From NCBI GenBank assembly GCA_964544885.1, contig CAZJDX010000017.1, positions 11,850 through 75,849 on the forward strand: DNA of 64,000 bases, written 5' to 3'. The notes below the pieces were generated by a model that worked only from the letters and a program-made list of their open reading frames with translations, ran no database searches and was not told where the DNA came from. Below, in pieces: positions 49,233 through 57,876 of the stretch (its first letter is position 1; each line of letters opens with the position of its first letter). Both the position numbers and the translations under genes were made by a program. The stretch comes from QQVM01 sp964544885. Its GTDB lineage: Bacteria > Bacteroidota > Bacteroidia > AKYH767-A > 2013-40CM-41-45.

Positions 49233-50132
49233 TCAAAATAGTTTATCGATCATCCACACAATCTGGACAAGAGGCAGATAAATAAAAGATCCGAACATGA
49301 GTTTCTGCGCCTGCTTCATCTCGCCCTGCCTGTAAAGATTCAGACTTTGAAGGGTAAACAAAATTCCAAACAAGACCATCAGCAGAGTTGTCAGCGTTCC
49401 TGTAAAACCGAAGAATTGAGGAAGTAATGCCATGGGTACAAGGCAAATGGTGTAAACGAGGGTCTGGAATGCCGATTTCCTGTCTCTCCCTCCCGGTGAT
49501 GGCAACATCCTGAATCCGGCGCGCATGTAATCGTCGTGCATCACCCAGGCTATGGCCCAAAAATGAGGGAACTGCCAGATAAATTGGTTTGCGTACAAGA
49601 TCATTCCTTCCAGACCTACCGAACCGTTTTGTGCTATCCAACCAAGCAAGGGTGGAAAAGCACCCGGTATGGCGCCGATAAATACCGAGAAGGAAGTTAT
49701 GCGTTTGGCCGGGGTATAAACGGCCACATAGATCAATAAGGATAATAAACTCAATACTCCACATAATGGATTGATTGCCAGCCATAAAATCCCTACTCCC
49801 AGGACGGCCATCAGGATGCAGGCAAGCATAGCCTCGCTGACACTCATTCTGCCTGCAGGTAAGGGACGGTTCGCGGTCCGCTCCATTAACTTATCAAGAT
49901 CCTTCTCGATGATCTGATTAAAACCATTTGATGCACCGGTTACCATGAAACCGCCCAACATCAGTAATCCCAATTTCATCCACGAAAAGCCTGGGCCTGA
50001 GGCAATAATAAAACCCATGGCGGCTGAAAAGACTACAAGAGCCGACAGCCTGAACTTGGTGAGCAGGAGGTAATCCTGAACCTTGGAAGAAAAAGACACT
50101 GGTTGGGTGAGTGTCAAGGATTTATCAGACAT
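49233..50132 (-). CDS. ctaB: Protoheme IX farnesyltransferase (heme O synthase)
   Basis: A 299-residue UbiA-family membrane enzyme that adds a farnesyl group to heme B to give heme O for the oxidase. Motif I reads NGFNQIIEKDLDKLMERTAN (about 69-88), with the Asp residues that bind Mg-diphosphate, followed by RPLPAGRMSV. About eight or nine helices are present. It is the first gene of the oxidase cluster. A possible promoter box TAAACTTG lies at 50153-50160. Also known as CyoE. The assignment is secure. Confidence 0.96.
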   Translation of the reverse strand: MSDKSLTLTQPVSFSSKVQDYLLLTKFRLSALVVFSAAMGFIIASGPGFSWMKLGLLMLGGFMVTGASNGFNQIIEKDLDKLMERTANRPLPAGRMSVSEAMLACILMAVLGVGILWLAINPLCGVLSLLSLLIYVAVYTPAKRITSFSVFIGAIPGAFPPLLGWIAQNGSVGLEGMILYANQFIWQFPHFWAIAWVMHDDYMRAGFRMLPSPGGRDRKSAFQTLVYTICLVPMALLPQFFGFTGTLTTLLMVLFGILFTLQSLNLYRQGEMKQAQKLMFGSFIYLPLVQIVWMIDKLF

Positions 50133-50152
50133 GCCCTGAGTGAATGGGTCTG

Positions 50153-50160
50153 CAAGTTTA
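50153..50160 (-). promoter_or_regulatory. Possible -7 box (TAAACTTG) of the oxidase cluster
   Basis: One mismatch to TAnnTTTG, with TTTG 16 nt upstream (50177-50180), shorter than the 19 nt seen at rplU and metH. It is in the short gap between the glycosyltransferase and ctaB and would start a 20-nt leader. The same 8-mer lies before purH. Confidence 0.35.
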
Positions 50161-50184
50161 TCAAAATCCTTCGATTCAAAAAAA

Positions 50185-51399
50185 TCAAATCACATCTTCC
50201 CGCAGCACCAGGCTGAGCTTTTCATCGCTGATCTCTGCAGCTGCAGCCTGTCCAAGCAATTTATCGATCACCGGTATGAGTGAATCGTTGATGTGCTCAC
50301 GAATAAAATATTGTTCAATCAGGCGTCTGTTTTTACCGGAACGCAAGGTATCTCTGTTTCTCAGTGCGGTGAGCAGCATGCCCAGGGACGCGGAATCCTC
50401 CTCCTCTACTATATAAGTATTGTCAAACTGCAGAAGAAAATTTTTTGCTTCACCCGAACCGTGAAAGAGGACAGGTAATCCGGTGGACAAATATTCGAAC
50501 AATTTGGAAGGAATTGCGCTTCGGTAATTGACTCCAAGTCTTGCGAACAAGACCGAGGAACTCTGGTAAAAAGGCAAGACCCTGCTCCATTTGAGTTTAC
50601 CATGGAGATGCACATTGCTGATGCCTTGATTTCGGACCAACTGATGAAGCTTTTTTATTTCAATACCATCGCCAATGATATTCAGTTTTACATCGGGCAT
50701 ATTTTTAACACAGTCGACGAGAGGATAAAGATCCTGTCCGTTACCCACATTGCCTACGTAGGTTATCACGAAGGGGGAATTACCGCCATGGTATTTAAGT
50801 GAAGTAAGTTTTTCGAATCGCTCAGCGGAAATACCATTGCTCAAAATGCTGATCCGCGTATGGTCAAGGCCGGTATTGGTCAGGATCCAATCCATTTCAG
50901 CCTGGTTAGTCACCGTCACGTGATCGTATTTGGCGATAAAGCGGCAGGCAAGTTTTTGAAATTGCTTTCTGATGAATGACTGTATTCCGTTTCTATCCGG
51001 CAGGTAGCACCAGACCAGATCCCGGACATCGGCTATCTTTTTACCCTTGGCTCCGAAAAGAGTAGCCACCGGAAGAAGAAACATGTAAGGTGTGGTAATC
51101 AGCGTCAGGTCGGCTGCTGATGCGGCAGCTTTCCGGCAAAGAACGATTGAATAGTACAATTCGTAGAGCGCTCTGATGAAAAAAAGCGATTTGGGATAAA
51201 GAGGGAGATTGGTGGAATGAACCGTCACATTATCGGCGACCTGCATTTCCTTTTCATGCGCCTTTTTTCCTCTTTCAGTAAGGGTGAAAACGTTGACCTT
51301 ATATTCGGCGGATAAAGTACTCACGATCGCATCTATGCGATGAGCAGCCGCCGTTATTTCCGGCGTAAAGTGCGGGGTTATGACATTGACAATTTTCAA
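50185..51399 (-). CDS. Glycosyltransferase family 4
   Basis: A 404-residue GT-B transferase. N-terminal acceptor domain; the C-terminal donor domain shows TYVGNVGNGQDLYPLVD (about 210-226) and the E-x7-E-like region AIPSKLFEYLSTGLPVLF (about 291-308) typical of GT4 enzymes that act on amino-sugar surface polysaccharides. It is the last gene of the polysaccharide locus, 7 bases after the heparinase-like gene. Donor and acceptor sugars cannot be predicted. Confidence 0.88.
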   Translation of the reverse strand: MKIVNVITPHFTPEITAAAHRIDAIVSTLSAEYKVNVFTLTERGKKAHEKEMQVADNVTVHSTNLPLYPKSLFFIRALYELYYSIVLCRKAAASAADLTLITTPYMFLLPVATLFGAKGKKIADVRDLVWCYLPDRNGIQSFIRKQFQKLACRFIAKYDHVTVTNQAEMDWILTNTGLDHTRISILSNGISAERFEKLTSLKYHGGNSPFVITYVGNVGNGQDLYPLVDCVKNMPDVKLNIIGDGIEIKKLHQLVRNQGISNVHLHGKLKWSRVLPFYQSSSVLFARLGVNYRSAIPSKLFEYLSTGLPVLFHGSGEAKNFLLQFDNTYIVEEEDSASLGMLLTALRNRDTLRSGKNRRLIEQYFIREHINDSLIPVIDKLLGQAAAAEISDEKLSLVLREDVI

Positions 51400-51406
51400 G
51401 GACTCC

Positions 51407-52978
51407 TCAGGGGAGGGATATCCGGGTAATCAGTTCTCCCGTAAAATCAACCCTGATCTTCTTCGCGGGCAATCTGATACCGAATGCGGGCGCGGTCCAT
51501 GTATCGCAGAGTTGAACAGATCCGGCTCCCTCGAAACCGATCTGAACAAACTTAGAGATTAATTTTCCCTCCCTGAGTCGCAATGAACAGTTTTTATGAA
51601 CATGAAAAAAGGCGCTTGCCGGAAGATGATTTCCCGGTTCAATCCGGTCACTGATTATGATCTCCCTGTCTCCGAAATCAAAGGTTCTGTGATGGATCGC
51701 GCCAATTGTTTTGTAACCATTATGCGAGGCGGAGATACGGCTTCCATTTTCGCTGATGTTAAAAACGCCGGCCTTCCTGCCAACACGGAAACTTCCGTAA
51801 ACCTCACTCTGATCTCTGTTGGAGATCATAACCGTATTGTGCGCGCTTGTTGAACGCTCATAACTGCGTTCCGGTCCGGGTGAATAGGTTGAAACCCCTG
51901 TATCAACAATAAAAGGCGACCCGAATACATGCAGTAAAAAATGAAATGTGTCGGCATGACCATGACCGGGCGCGAGACCCGGCGTAAGACCATTGATATC
52001 CACCAGCAGTTCAAAATGCCTGTTGCGGAATTTCCTGAAACCGCTGGCACTGAGTTGGCGGCTCCTGCATTTGATTCCCAGCTTGGCGGCATAACGGAAA
52101 AGCGAATGCCATGTATGAGATTCATCTGTCGAATCATTCAGCTGGGGCAGGTCGCCATTGTCAAAAGCGATATTCATCAGCCACCCGCACATCAGTCCGG
52201 CCTTCTCCTCCAGGAAGGAGAGAAATCCCAGGTACTCCGGCTTATTTTGTTGCCTGAGCACATCAATACTCTCCAGCAGGCGGCGCAACTGAATACAATG
52301 ATACATCGGACTCAGTTCAAAATGCGCTCCGTCAAATAATATCTGCCGCTGCAATTCCCCGTTCAAAATCTTACGGGCAGTCTTGAACACCTTTTCATCC
52401 CTGAAGAAAACGGCGGCCCTCAACAAAGCGAATCCGTTCTCAAGGAGATGATTATTCCGGAGATGGTATTCCGGATTTGCGCAGAGATAACGCACCTGAC
52501 TGTAGAGGAATCTCAGGATCTCTTCGTCTCTCACCGAATGAAGTGAAATGAACTTAATCCAGTTGAATATTCTCTGCGATACAACATAACTGTCGTAGAG
52601 CGTGCGGTTTCTTTGTGAACTGTCAATGAAACTTTTCATCAGGGCTATTCCCTGACCGGCGTTCATTCCATCCTGCAAGAGATAATCAAATGAGTTCAGT
52701 TGAATGTTCCAGAGAGAACCATAACCTTGTTCATTCCAGGGCGGATTATCCCTGAATCCGTGTTTTATATTCAGGAATGTGAAGCTGTCTCCTGAATAAC
52801 TTGAGGGACTCTTCACTCCGTCAGTAAAATGGATGGAAGAAATTTCAGGGACTGACTGAATCCGGAATCGTTGTAAATTTCCCGCAGCCTTGCTCCTGGT
52901 AATATTATAAACCATTTTCTGCCGGATCTGATCCGTTTGGAAATTACGGACGGTATGAATAAAGCGAAGAAAATTCAT
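51407..52978 (-). CDS. Heparinase II/III-family polysaccharide lyase
   Basis: A 523-residue protein without an obvious signal peptide. An N-terminal helical (alpha/alpha toroid) part covers about 1-330; the beta-sandwich heparinase II/III C-terminal domain begins near 340 with PGHGHADTFHFLLHVFG, which holds the conserved His. Relatives are encoded in capsule and O-antigen loci and cut uronic-acid polymers; here the substrate could be the ManNAcA-containing polymer of this locus. I chose the ATG at 52978, because the longer frame (TTG at 53005) lies inside a TATCTTTG box. It probably has its own promoter within the locus. Confidence 0.85.
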   Translation of the reverse strand: MNFLRFIHTVRNFQTDQIRQKMVYNITRSKAAGNLQRFRIQSVPEISSIHFTDGVKSPSSYSGDSFTFLNIKHGFRDNPPWNEQGYGSLWNIQLNSFDYLLQDGMNAGQGIALMKSFIDSSQRNRTLYDSYVVSQRIFNWIKFISLHSVRDEEILRFLYSQVRYLCANPEYHLRNNHLLENGFALLRAAVFFRDEKVFKTARKILNGELQRQILFDGAHFELSPMYHCIQLRRLLESIDVLRQQNKPEYLGFLSFLEEKAGLMCGWLMNIAFDNGDLPQLNDSTDESHTWHSLFRYAAKLGIKCRSRQLSASGFRKFRNRHFELLVDINGLTPGLAPGHGHADTFHFLLHVFGSPFIVDTGVSTYSPGPERSYERSTSAHNTVMISNRDQSEVYGSFRVGRKAGVFNISENGSRISASHNGYKTIGAIHHRTFDFGDREIIISDRIEPGNHLPASAFFHVHKNCSLRLREGKLISKFVQIGFEGAGSVQLCDTWTAPAFGIRLPAKKIRVDFTGELITRISLP

Positions 52979-53002
52979 GGTCAACCTGAAAAAAGAGATT
53001 AT

Positions 53003-53010
53003 CAAAGATA
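53003..53010 (-). promoter_or_regulatory. -7 promoter box (TATCTTTG) upstream of the heparinase-like gene
   Basis: Exact match, identical to the rplU and metH -7 boxes, 24 nt before the ATG at 52978. A TTAG occurs 19 nt upstream at the -33 position (one mismatch to TTTG). It suggests an internal promoter for the lyase and the last glycosyltransferase. Confidence 0.5.
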
Positions 53011-53042
53011 AAAAAAGACATGAATAATCCTAAGACATCGCT

Positions 53043-54119
53043 TCAATTTTTATCAAGCGATACGGGTTCTTTGATTCCGGAATCAGTCTGACAGAGACCA
53101 TTATAAATTCTGAAAATTTCCGCTGAAAAATCCTTCTGAGGATATTTTCGCGCAATCCGCTTATCCAGATTGGCTATCAATGACCCGGCCAGCGAATCCG
53201 CGTCGCCGTTCCTGAAAATACTAATACCATCAGGTCTTTCAACGCAATCGCTGGCAATGACGGTGATTCCGGCATTCAGTGCTTCGCGGACTGAAACCGC
53301 GTCACCGTCGGAACGGCTTGCCCTTATCAGGATTCCGGCCTTGGAAAATAATGAAGAAAAGTCCAGGTGTGAGGTTTGGTAAATGACGTTGATCTCCCCC
53401 TCTGCCTTCAGGCTCTCTACCCTGTTCCTGTAAACCTGCGACATCGCATCATTCGGATCGCAGAGCAGGAGTGTGAGAGGTTCTTTCAATCCCTTTGATC
53501 GAAGAATGTCTAAAGCGTCAAAAATCAGGTCGAAGCCATAGAGATCAAGACCGTTTACCATCAAAGGTGAATTCCTCTGCTGATAACAATGAGAAAAAAT
53601 CAAGGTGCCTTTAAACTGCTCCTCCAATCCGGGAGGCAGAACGGAAGTTTCAAGAGCCGGAAGATAGGCCGGAATGACACTTGCTTTCCCGGCAAGCGAC
53701 TGTGGCAAAGCATTGCGAAGATCGCGTACAAGAATAATCGCGTCCGCCAGTTTCATGGTCTTCCAGGTACACTTGTCTGAGAGTAAACGAGAATTATGAT
53801 GTGTGTATACCAGCTTCTTAGCACATAATTTGCTGAAGACGGCTAAAAAATACTTTATGTTTTTACTGACATGCAAATGAACCATATCGGAGAGAAAAAA
53901 TTCCTTCAGGATCAGAAAAATGTTTTTCGTACTCCTCTTCCCTGAATGCAAACGCATTCTCCTGATATCAAGAACAGAAAGAGCAAGCCCTTCCTGATCA
54001 AGGGAAATACCAAGCAAGCGGGAAAGATGAACCGAAACGCCGCCGCTGGGAGGGGGCATCGGGCCAATCAGAAGCACGCGAATGATTCTTTGTGAGGTCA
54101 TGTCAGAACAACTTTTCAT
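53043..54119 (-). CDS. Glycosyltransferase (GT4-like)
   Basis: A 358-residue GT-B transferase. IRVLLIGPMPPPSGGVSVHL (about 13-32) is the N-terminal GT4 signature loop; the donor part includes FSKAGILIRASRSDGDAVSV, then REALNAGITVIASDCVERP (about 263-300), which binds the nucleotide sugar. The start may be the ATG at 54119 (17-base overlap with the upstream gene) or at 54101, just after that gene's stop codon. It is in the middle of the polysaccharide locus. Sugar specificity unknown. Confidence 0.86.
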   Translation of the reverse strand: MKSCSDMTSQRIIRVLLIGPMPPPSGGVSVHLSRLLGISLDQEGLALSVLDIRRMRLHSGKRSTKNIFLILKEFFLSDMVHLHVSKNIKYFLAVFSKLCAKKLVYTHHNSRLLSDKCTWKTMKLADAIILVRDLRNALPQSLAGKASVIPAYLPALETSVLPPGLEEQFKGTLIFSHCYQQRNSPLMVNGLDLYGFDLIFDALDILRSKGLKEPLTLLLCDPNDAMSQVYRNRVESLKAEGEINVIYQTSHLDFSSLFSKAGILIRASRSDGDAVSVREALNAGITVIASDCVERPDGISIFRNGDADSLAGSLIANLDKRIARKYPQKDFSAEIFRIYNGLCQTDSGIKEPVSLDKN

Positions 54120-55215
54120 TCATGAGCTCTATGAACCGGTCAGCCACGAATTCCGCCCGGTAAGCCCGAAGCGCCTCTTCGGCTGAGAACTCTTTCTTTT
54201 TTCCGTTCAATACTTCAGTGATGGCATGAGCCAGTGCCTTGATATTTCCCGGAGCGACAAGACTTCCGTATTTACCATTATTGAGTATCTCAGCAGGCCC
54301 GCTCCGGCAATCGACACTGACAACAGGGCAGTTACAGGCAATGGCCTCAACAAGCGCCACCGGTGAACCTTCACGCAGGGAAGACATGACAAAGACCGAT
54401 GCTTTTCTCATCCAGGTGGTAACTTTTTTAGTATATCCATAGAGTACGATGTCGTCGCCAAATCCCGTATCAGCCGCCAGTTTCTCCAGTCTGCTTCGTT
54501 CCTTCCCTTCACCCAGGATCACCAGCTTTGCGATGGTTGAACTCCTGACCCTGGCAAAGGCAAGAATGAGCGTCCCGAAATCCTTTTCTTCCGACAATCT
54601 TCCTGCGGAAAGCACGAGCGGAAACTTCCTCTCATCGACCCATTCAAGACCGGTGCCGGACTTTTCTTCATTCAGCAAAGCCTGATCCACTACCGGATTA
54701 TTGATTACCCTCACCCTGGACTTCAGTTTCGGAAAAACCTCAATCAGATCCTGAGCTACTCCTGCGGAAACGGCTGTGATCGCAGCGGCCCTTCCGAACA
54801 GACGTCCTGCCAGTTGCCGCATCAGCGCGCCCCTGAACTTCCTCTTATCATGATTCAGCGAGAAAGTGCTGTGCTCCGTTAATATAACAGGTATAGTATA
54901 CTTTTTAGAACGGGTAGCTGCCAGAGCCATTAACTGGACATGCGTCTGGACCGCCAGCAGCACCTGGGGCCTGAAGCGGCGCAGATACCTGCGCAGGGAA
55001 GGTAAGGCGAAAAGGGTTCTTCCGTTGTCCAGAGGGAATACATTGATATCTGGATGAAGCTCATTCAGAAATTCACCTTCCTCTCTTACCAATACCAGGT
55101 CGCAACGGATGCCTCTCTTGCAGAATTCATTCAACAGCTTAAGTGAGGCCTTTTCCGCCCCGCCCATACGCATGGAACCGATAACCAGCGCGACATGCTT
55201 TACACCGGTATTCAT
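54103..55215 (-). CDS. Glycosyltransferase family 4
   Basis: A 370-residue GT4 enzyme. VALVIGSMRMGGAEKASLKL (about 8-27) is the classic N-terminal signature. SAGRLSEEKDFGTLILAF (about 206-223) and MSSLREGSPVALVEAIACNC (about 270-289) form the donor site with the E-x7-E pattern. It overlaps the upstream O-antigen ligase/polymerase gene by 4 bases (ATGA), indicating coupling. Sugar specificity unknown. Confidence 0.92.
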   Translation of the reverse strand: MNTGVKHVALVIGSMRMGGAEKASLKLLNEFCKRGIRCDLVLVREEGEFLNELHPDINVFPLDNGRTLFALPSLRRYLRRFRPQVLLAVQTHVQLMALAATRSKKYTIPVILTEHSTFSLNHDKRKFRGALMRQLAGRLFGRAAAITAVSAGVAQDLIEVFPKLKSRVRVINNPVVDQALLNEEKSGTGLEWVDERKFPLVLSAGRLSEEKDFGTLILAFARVRSSTIAKLVILGEGKERSRLEKLAADTGFGDDIVLYGYTKKVTTWMRKASVFVMSSLREGSPVALVEAIACNCPVVSVDCRSGPAEILNNGKYGSLVAPGNIKALAHAITEVLNGKKKEFSAEEALRAYRAEFVADRFIELMNEKLF

Positions 55216-56471
55216 AACCTCTTCTCCCTGCTCACCTGCTCATCAAAAAGATTCCAGAACCTTGCGCCAATGAGCATTCCCAGTCCTACTGAAAATGACT
55301 TATGGTAAAAGCTGTGGTAGAATAAAAATATCATGGGAATCATCAGGGCGAAAATATACAGACAGGTTTTAAGTTTGTCTCCGTTTACCCTGACTTCCAG
55401 CGCTCCGGAGTAGGTCCAAATCAGCGCCACAAAGGCAATAAGCGCGGGCAATCCCCAGTACATCCACAACTGAAAGAAAGCATTGTGTGCCGCCATGGCA
55501 ATATCGGTCGTGAAGCGGTTGGTGATGCCCGCAGAAACGGCCCAACCCTGCCAGTAATTTCCGGAACCTACTCCGGTAAAGAGGTAATCGTCGATATGTG
55601 AGACAATGGCAGAGAATACTTTTGTTCTTGAATCCGACTCCTGCAATTCACTGATATGAATCACCGAAGCAAGTCTGACCCATACCACATCAGGGATGGC
55701 AAGGACCAGCAATAATACCAGCAATCCTGAAGGCAGAATCCATCGTTTCAGGTTCACCCTGGTCTTCGCGAAAAAGATGAGTGATGAGGAAAAGAATATG
55801 AAGGCGCCGGTACGTGATGCGGGATAGAAGACACCCAGTATCGCCGGAATGGTCAGTGCGATGAGCAGATACTTTCTCCATGCAAGTTTCTCATAATATA
55901 TCCAGATCATTCCGATGAGTGCGCCGATGGATGAAAAATAGGAGATCTCATTTAGATTTCCTCTCAATAGGATCTGCTGGAAGGCTTCAATTCTTGCTCT
56001 TGAAGCATCATAAAAACCGATCGCTGTTAAACCATGGAGAAGATGATAAGATCCGCTGATAAGTATAACAGCCTGTAAGGCGCTTGCCAACACAAAGGTA
56101 AAGAGTGCAACTTCTATGGCTTTCCTGTCACGGCATAATACGGCAATACAGAAAATTCCCAATGTCATGTTGAGGTAGCGGATAATGAATTCATAAGAGG
56201 CAAAAGGATGCAGGGTTTCCATGAAAATACAAATGAGTGCAAAAAGTAGGGAAGCGATGAAGTATTTACCGGAGAAGAGACGGAGCAACGACTTAAGCCG
56301 GGTAGAAGCAATGTACACAAATGAAAAGGCGAAAAGAATAAATGGCGTACTGGCCTCTCCGGCAAATGGCAGATTGGCCTCAAAATAAATACTGAATACG
56401 AGCAGAAAGATCAGCAGTCGGTCAAAGACGGATGACCTTGCCCGTAGAATGTCAGAAGGTGTACTGTTCAC
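55212..56471 (-). CDS. O-antigen ligase/polymerase-family membrane protein (Wzy-like)
   Basis: A 419-residue protein with ten or more hydrophobic helices and a large periplasmic loop (about 255-335) containing RTKVFSAIVSHIDDYLFTGV and GSGNYWQG, typical of the O-antigen ligase/Wzy_C family. It could polymerise repeat units in the periplasm (Wzy) or ligate the polymer to lipid A core (WaaL); with the flippase next to it, Wzy is more likely. It is followed by an overlapping GT4 gene. Confidence 0.87.
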   Translation of the reverse strand: MNSTPSDILRARSSVFDRLLIFLLVFSIYFEANLPFAGEASTPFILFAFSFVYIASTRLKSLLRLFSGKYFIASLLFALICIFMETLHPFASYEFIIRYLNMTLGIFCIAVLCRDRKAIEVALFTFVLASALQAVILISGSYHLLHGLTAIGFYDASRARIEAFQQILLRGNLNEISYFSSIGALIGMIWIYYEKLAWRKYLLIALTIPAILGVFYPASRTGAFIFFSSSLIFFAKTRVNLKRWILPSGLLVLLLVLAIPDVVWVRLASVIHISELQESDSRTKVFSAIVSHIDDYLFTGVGSGNYWQGWAVSAGITNRFTTDIAMAAHNAFFQLWMYWGLPALIAFVALIWTYSGALEVRVNGDKLKTCLYIFALMIPMIFLFYHSFYHKSFSVGLGMLIGARFWNLFDEQVSREKRL

Positions 56472-56513
56472 TCAGGCGAAATTACAAAAATGCGCGGGGA
56501 GATGAGTTGCAGT

Positions 56514-57824
56514 TCAGATCGCGGAAGCCGATATTTTTAACTTTCGTTTGATGTAAAAATACCCGGCAAGGTTCAGAAAAATCACTGCCGAAGACGAAGC
56601 TACAGCGGCTCCGCTGATCCCTAAGGCGGGTATGAGAAAGAGGATAAGAACAGCCTGAAGCAAAAATGCCAGGAGGTAAATCATAAAGAAAATCCGCTGA
56701 TGACCGGTCATCATCAGAACCCCTCCGACCATTCCCGTAATTGAATTGATCACCTGCCCTGCAACAAGTATGACAAGAGGAACATAGGAGTTTACGAATG
56801 CCGGTCCGAATAATCCCAACAACCATTTTCCCGCCACAATCATTACTATGGCAATTGGCAGCGAAATGATCAGGATCTGTCTTGACGCTTCCTTTACCAT
56901 CCGCTGGAGTCCGATGAGTTTCTTCGCTTCCCACTGTGCCGCGATTTTCGGAATGTAAACATAATCCACCACCGACAAGCCCAGCGCAACCAGTGCCGAC
57001 ATTTTCGCAGCGGCTGAGTAGGTTCCCGCCGCGCTGTGGTTCATCAGATATCCGACGAAGAGAATGTCAGACTGCTTAATCAGGAGGTTAAGCATGGAGG
57101 TGAGAAGTACCGTCGCGGAGACAGATAACCAAAGCCTTGGCGAAGCACTGCCTGCGGCGGCCGGTATGACGCCTGCCGAAATCCTGTTTACCTTCCTGTA
57201 GATAAAAATAAAAACAAGGATAGTGACCAACAGGTTGATCATCATCGCTGCGTCAACCGGAAGTTTATTGTGATCCCTAAAGTAATACCACCAGCCCGCA
57301 CACATTCCCAGGGGCAAGAGGAAATACGCAGGAAGTAAAGAGGTTTTTATCCGGCTCATGGCGCGCAGTACCGAACTGGCCTGGTTGACAAAAACCAGGA
57401 AGGGTAAGAGCAGGACCGACCAGAACACTGCTTCGGAAAAACCTATATGAAACTTTCTGGAATTGTCGAGCAGGTATATGAAAATACCTATACTGCCGAG
57501 TATAGCCAGCGCTGAAATGACCCTGTAGCTGAATTTCAGAAATCCGTGGGCTGCTCCGAAATCCTTACGCTGAATGTAAGCCGGAAGAAAGCGTAACACG
57601 CTCGTATCCATTCCGAATAAACTCAGGACAACAGCGAAGTTCAGCGCCGTGATGATCACCGTATACTCTCCATAACCCCTTACTCCCATCAGCCGGGCCA
57701 GCAATACCTGACTTAAAAAAATAAGCGCAAGACCGGCAGAGCGGATCACCAGTGAATGGACAACCGGCTTTTCCATGCCAATCCTGTTCTTTCCCGGAAT
57801 TATATATGACATTAAATTCGGCAT
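56514..57824 (-). CDS. Polysaccharide flippase (Wzx-like, MOP superfamily)
   Basis: A 436-residue membrane protein with about 12-14 helices. The start SLVIRSAGLALIFLSQVLLA followed by RLMGVRGYGEYTVI is the typical first helix pair of Wzx/oligosaccharide flippases. It moves lipid-linked repeat units from the inner to the outer face of the inner membrane. It lies 42 bases before the polymerase gene and 52 bases after wecC, with a hairpin in the latter gap. Confidence 0.9.
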   Translation of the reverse strand: MPNLMSYIIPGKNRIGMEKPVVHSLVIRSAGLALIFLSQVLLARLMGVRGYGEYTVIITALNFAVVLSLFGMDTSVLRFLPAYIQRKDFGAAHGFLKFSYRVISALAILGSIGIFIYLLDNSRKFHIGFSEAVFWSVLLLPFLVFVNQASSVLRAMSRIKTSLLPAYFLLPLGMCAGWWYYFRDHNKLPVDAAMMINLLVTILVFIFIYRKVNRISAGVIPAAAGSASPRLWLSVSATVLLTSMLNLLIKQSDILFVGYLMNHSAAGTYSAAAKMSALVALGLSVVDYVYIPKIAAQWEAKKLIGLQRMVKEASRQILIISLPIAIVMIVAGKWLLGLFGPAFVNSYVPLVILVAGQVINSITGMVGGVLMMTGHQRIFFMIYLLAFLLQAVLILFLIPALGISGAAVASSSAVIFLNLAGYFYIKRKLKISASAI

Positions 57825-57836
57825 GAATGAATGATT

Positions 57837-57856
57837 AAGAAGTCATGAGACTTCTT
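57837..57856. other. Hairpin between wecC and the flippase gene
   Basis: AAGAAGTC (57837-57844) pairs perfectly with GACTTCTT (57849-57856) around ATGA. On the minus strand the stem is not followed by a T-run, so it may be a weak attenuator or mRNA processing/stability element inside the operon. Confidence 0.4.
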
Positions 57857-57876
57857 CGGCAAGAACCTGTAAATAA

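Noticed and set aside
49243..49785. 180-codon minus-strand frame suggesting a frameshift in ctaB
   Set aside because: ctaB itself is complete in another frame; this is an out-of-frame shadow.
56482..56934. 150-codon minus-strand frame overlapping the flippase
   Set aside because: The flippase is complete; the frame is cysteine- and histidine-rich shadow sequence.
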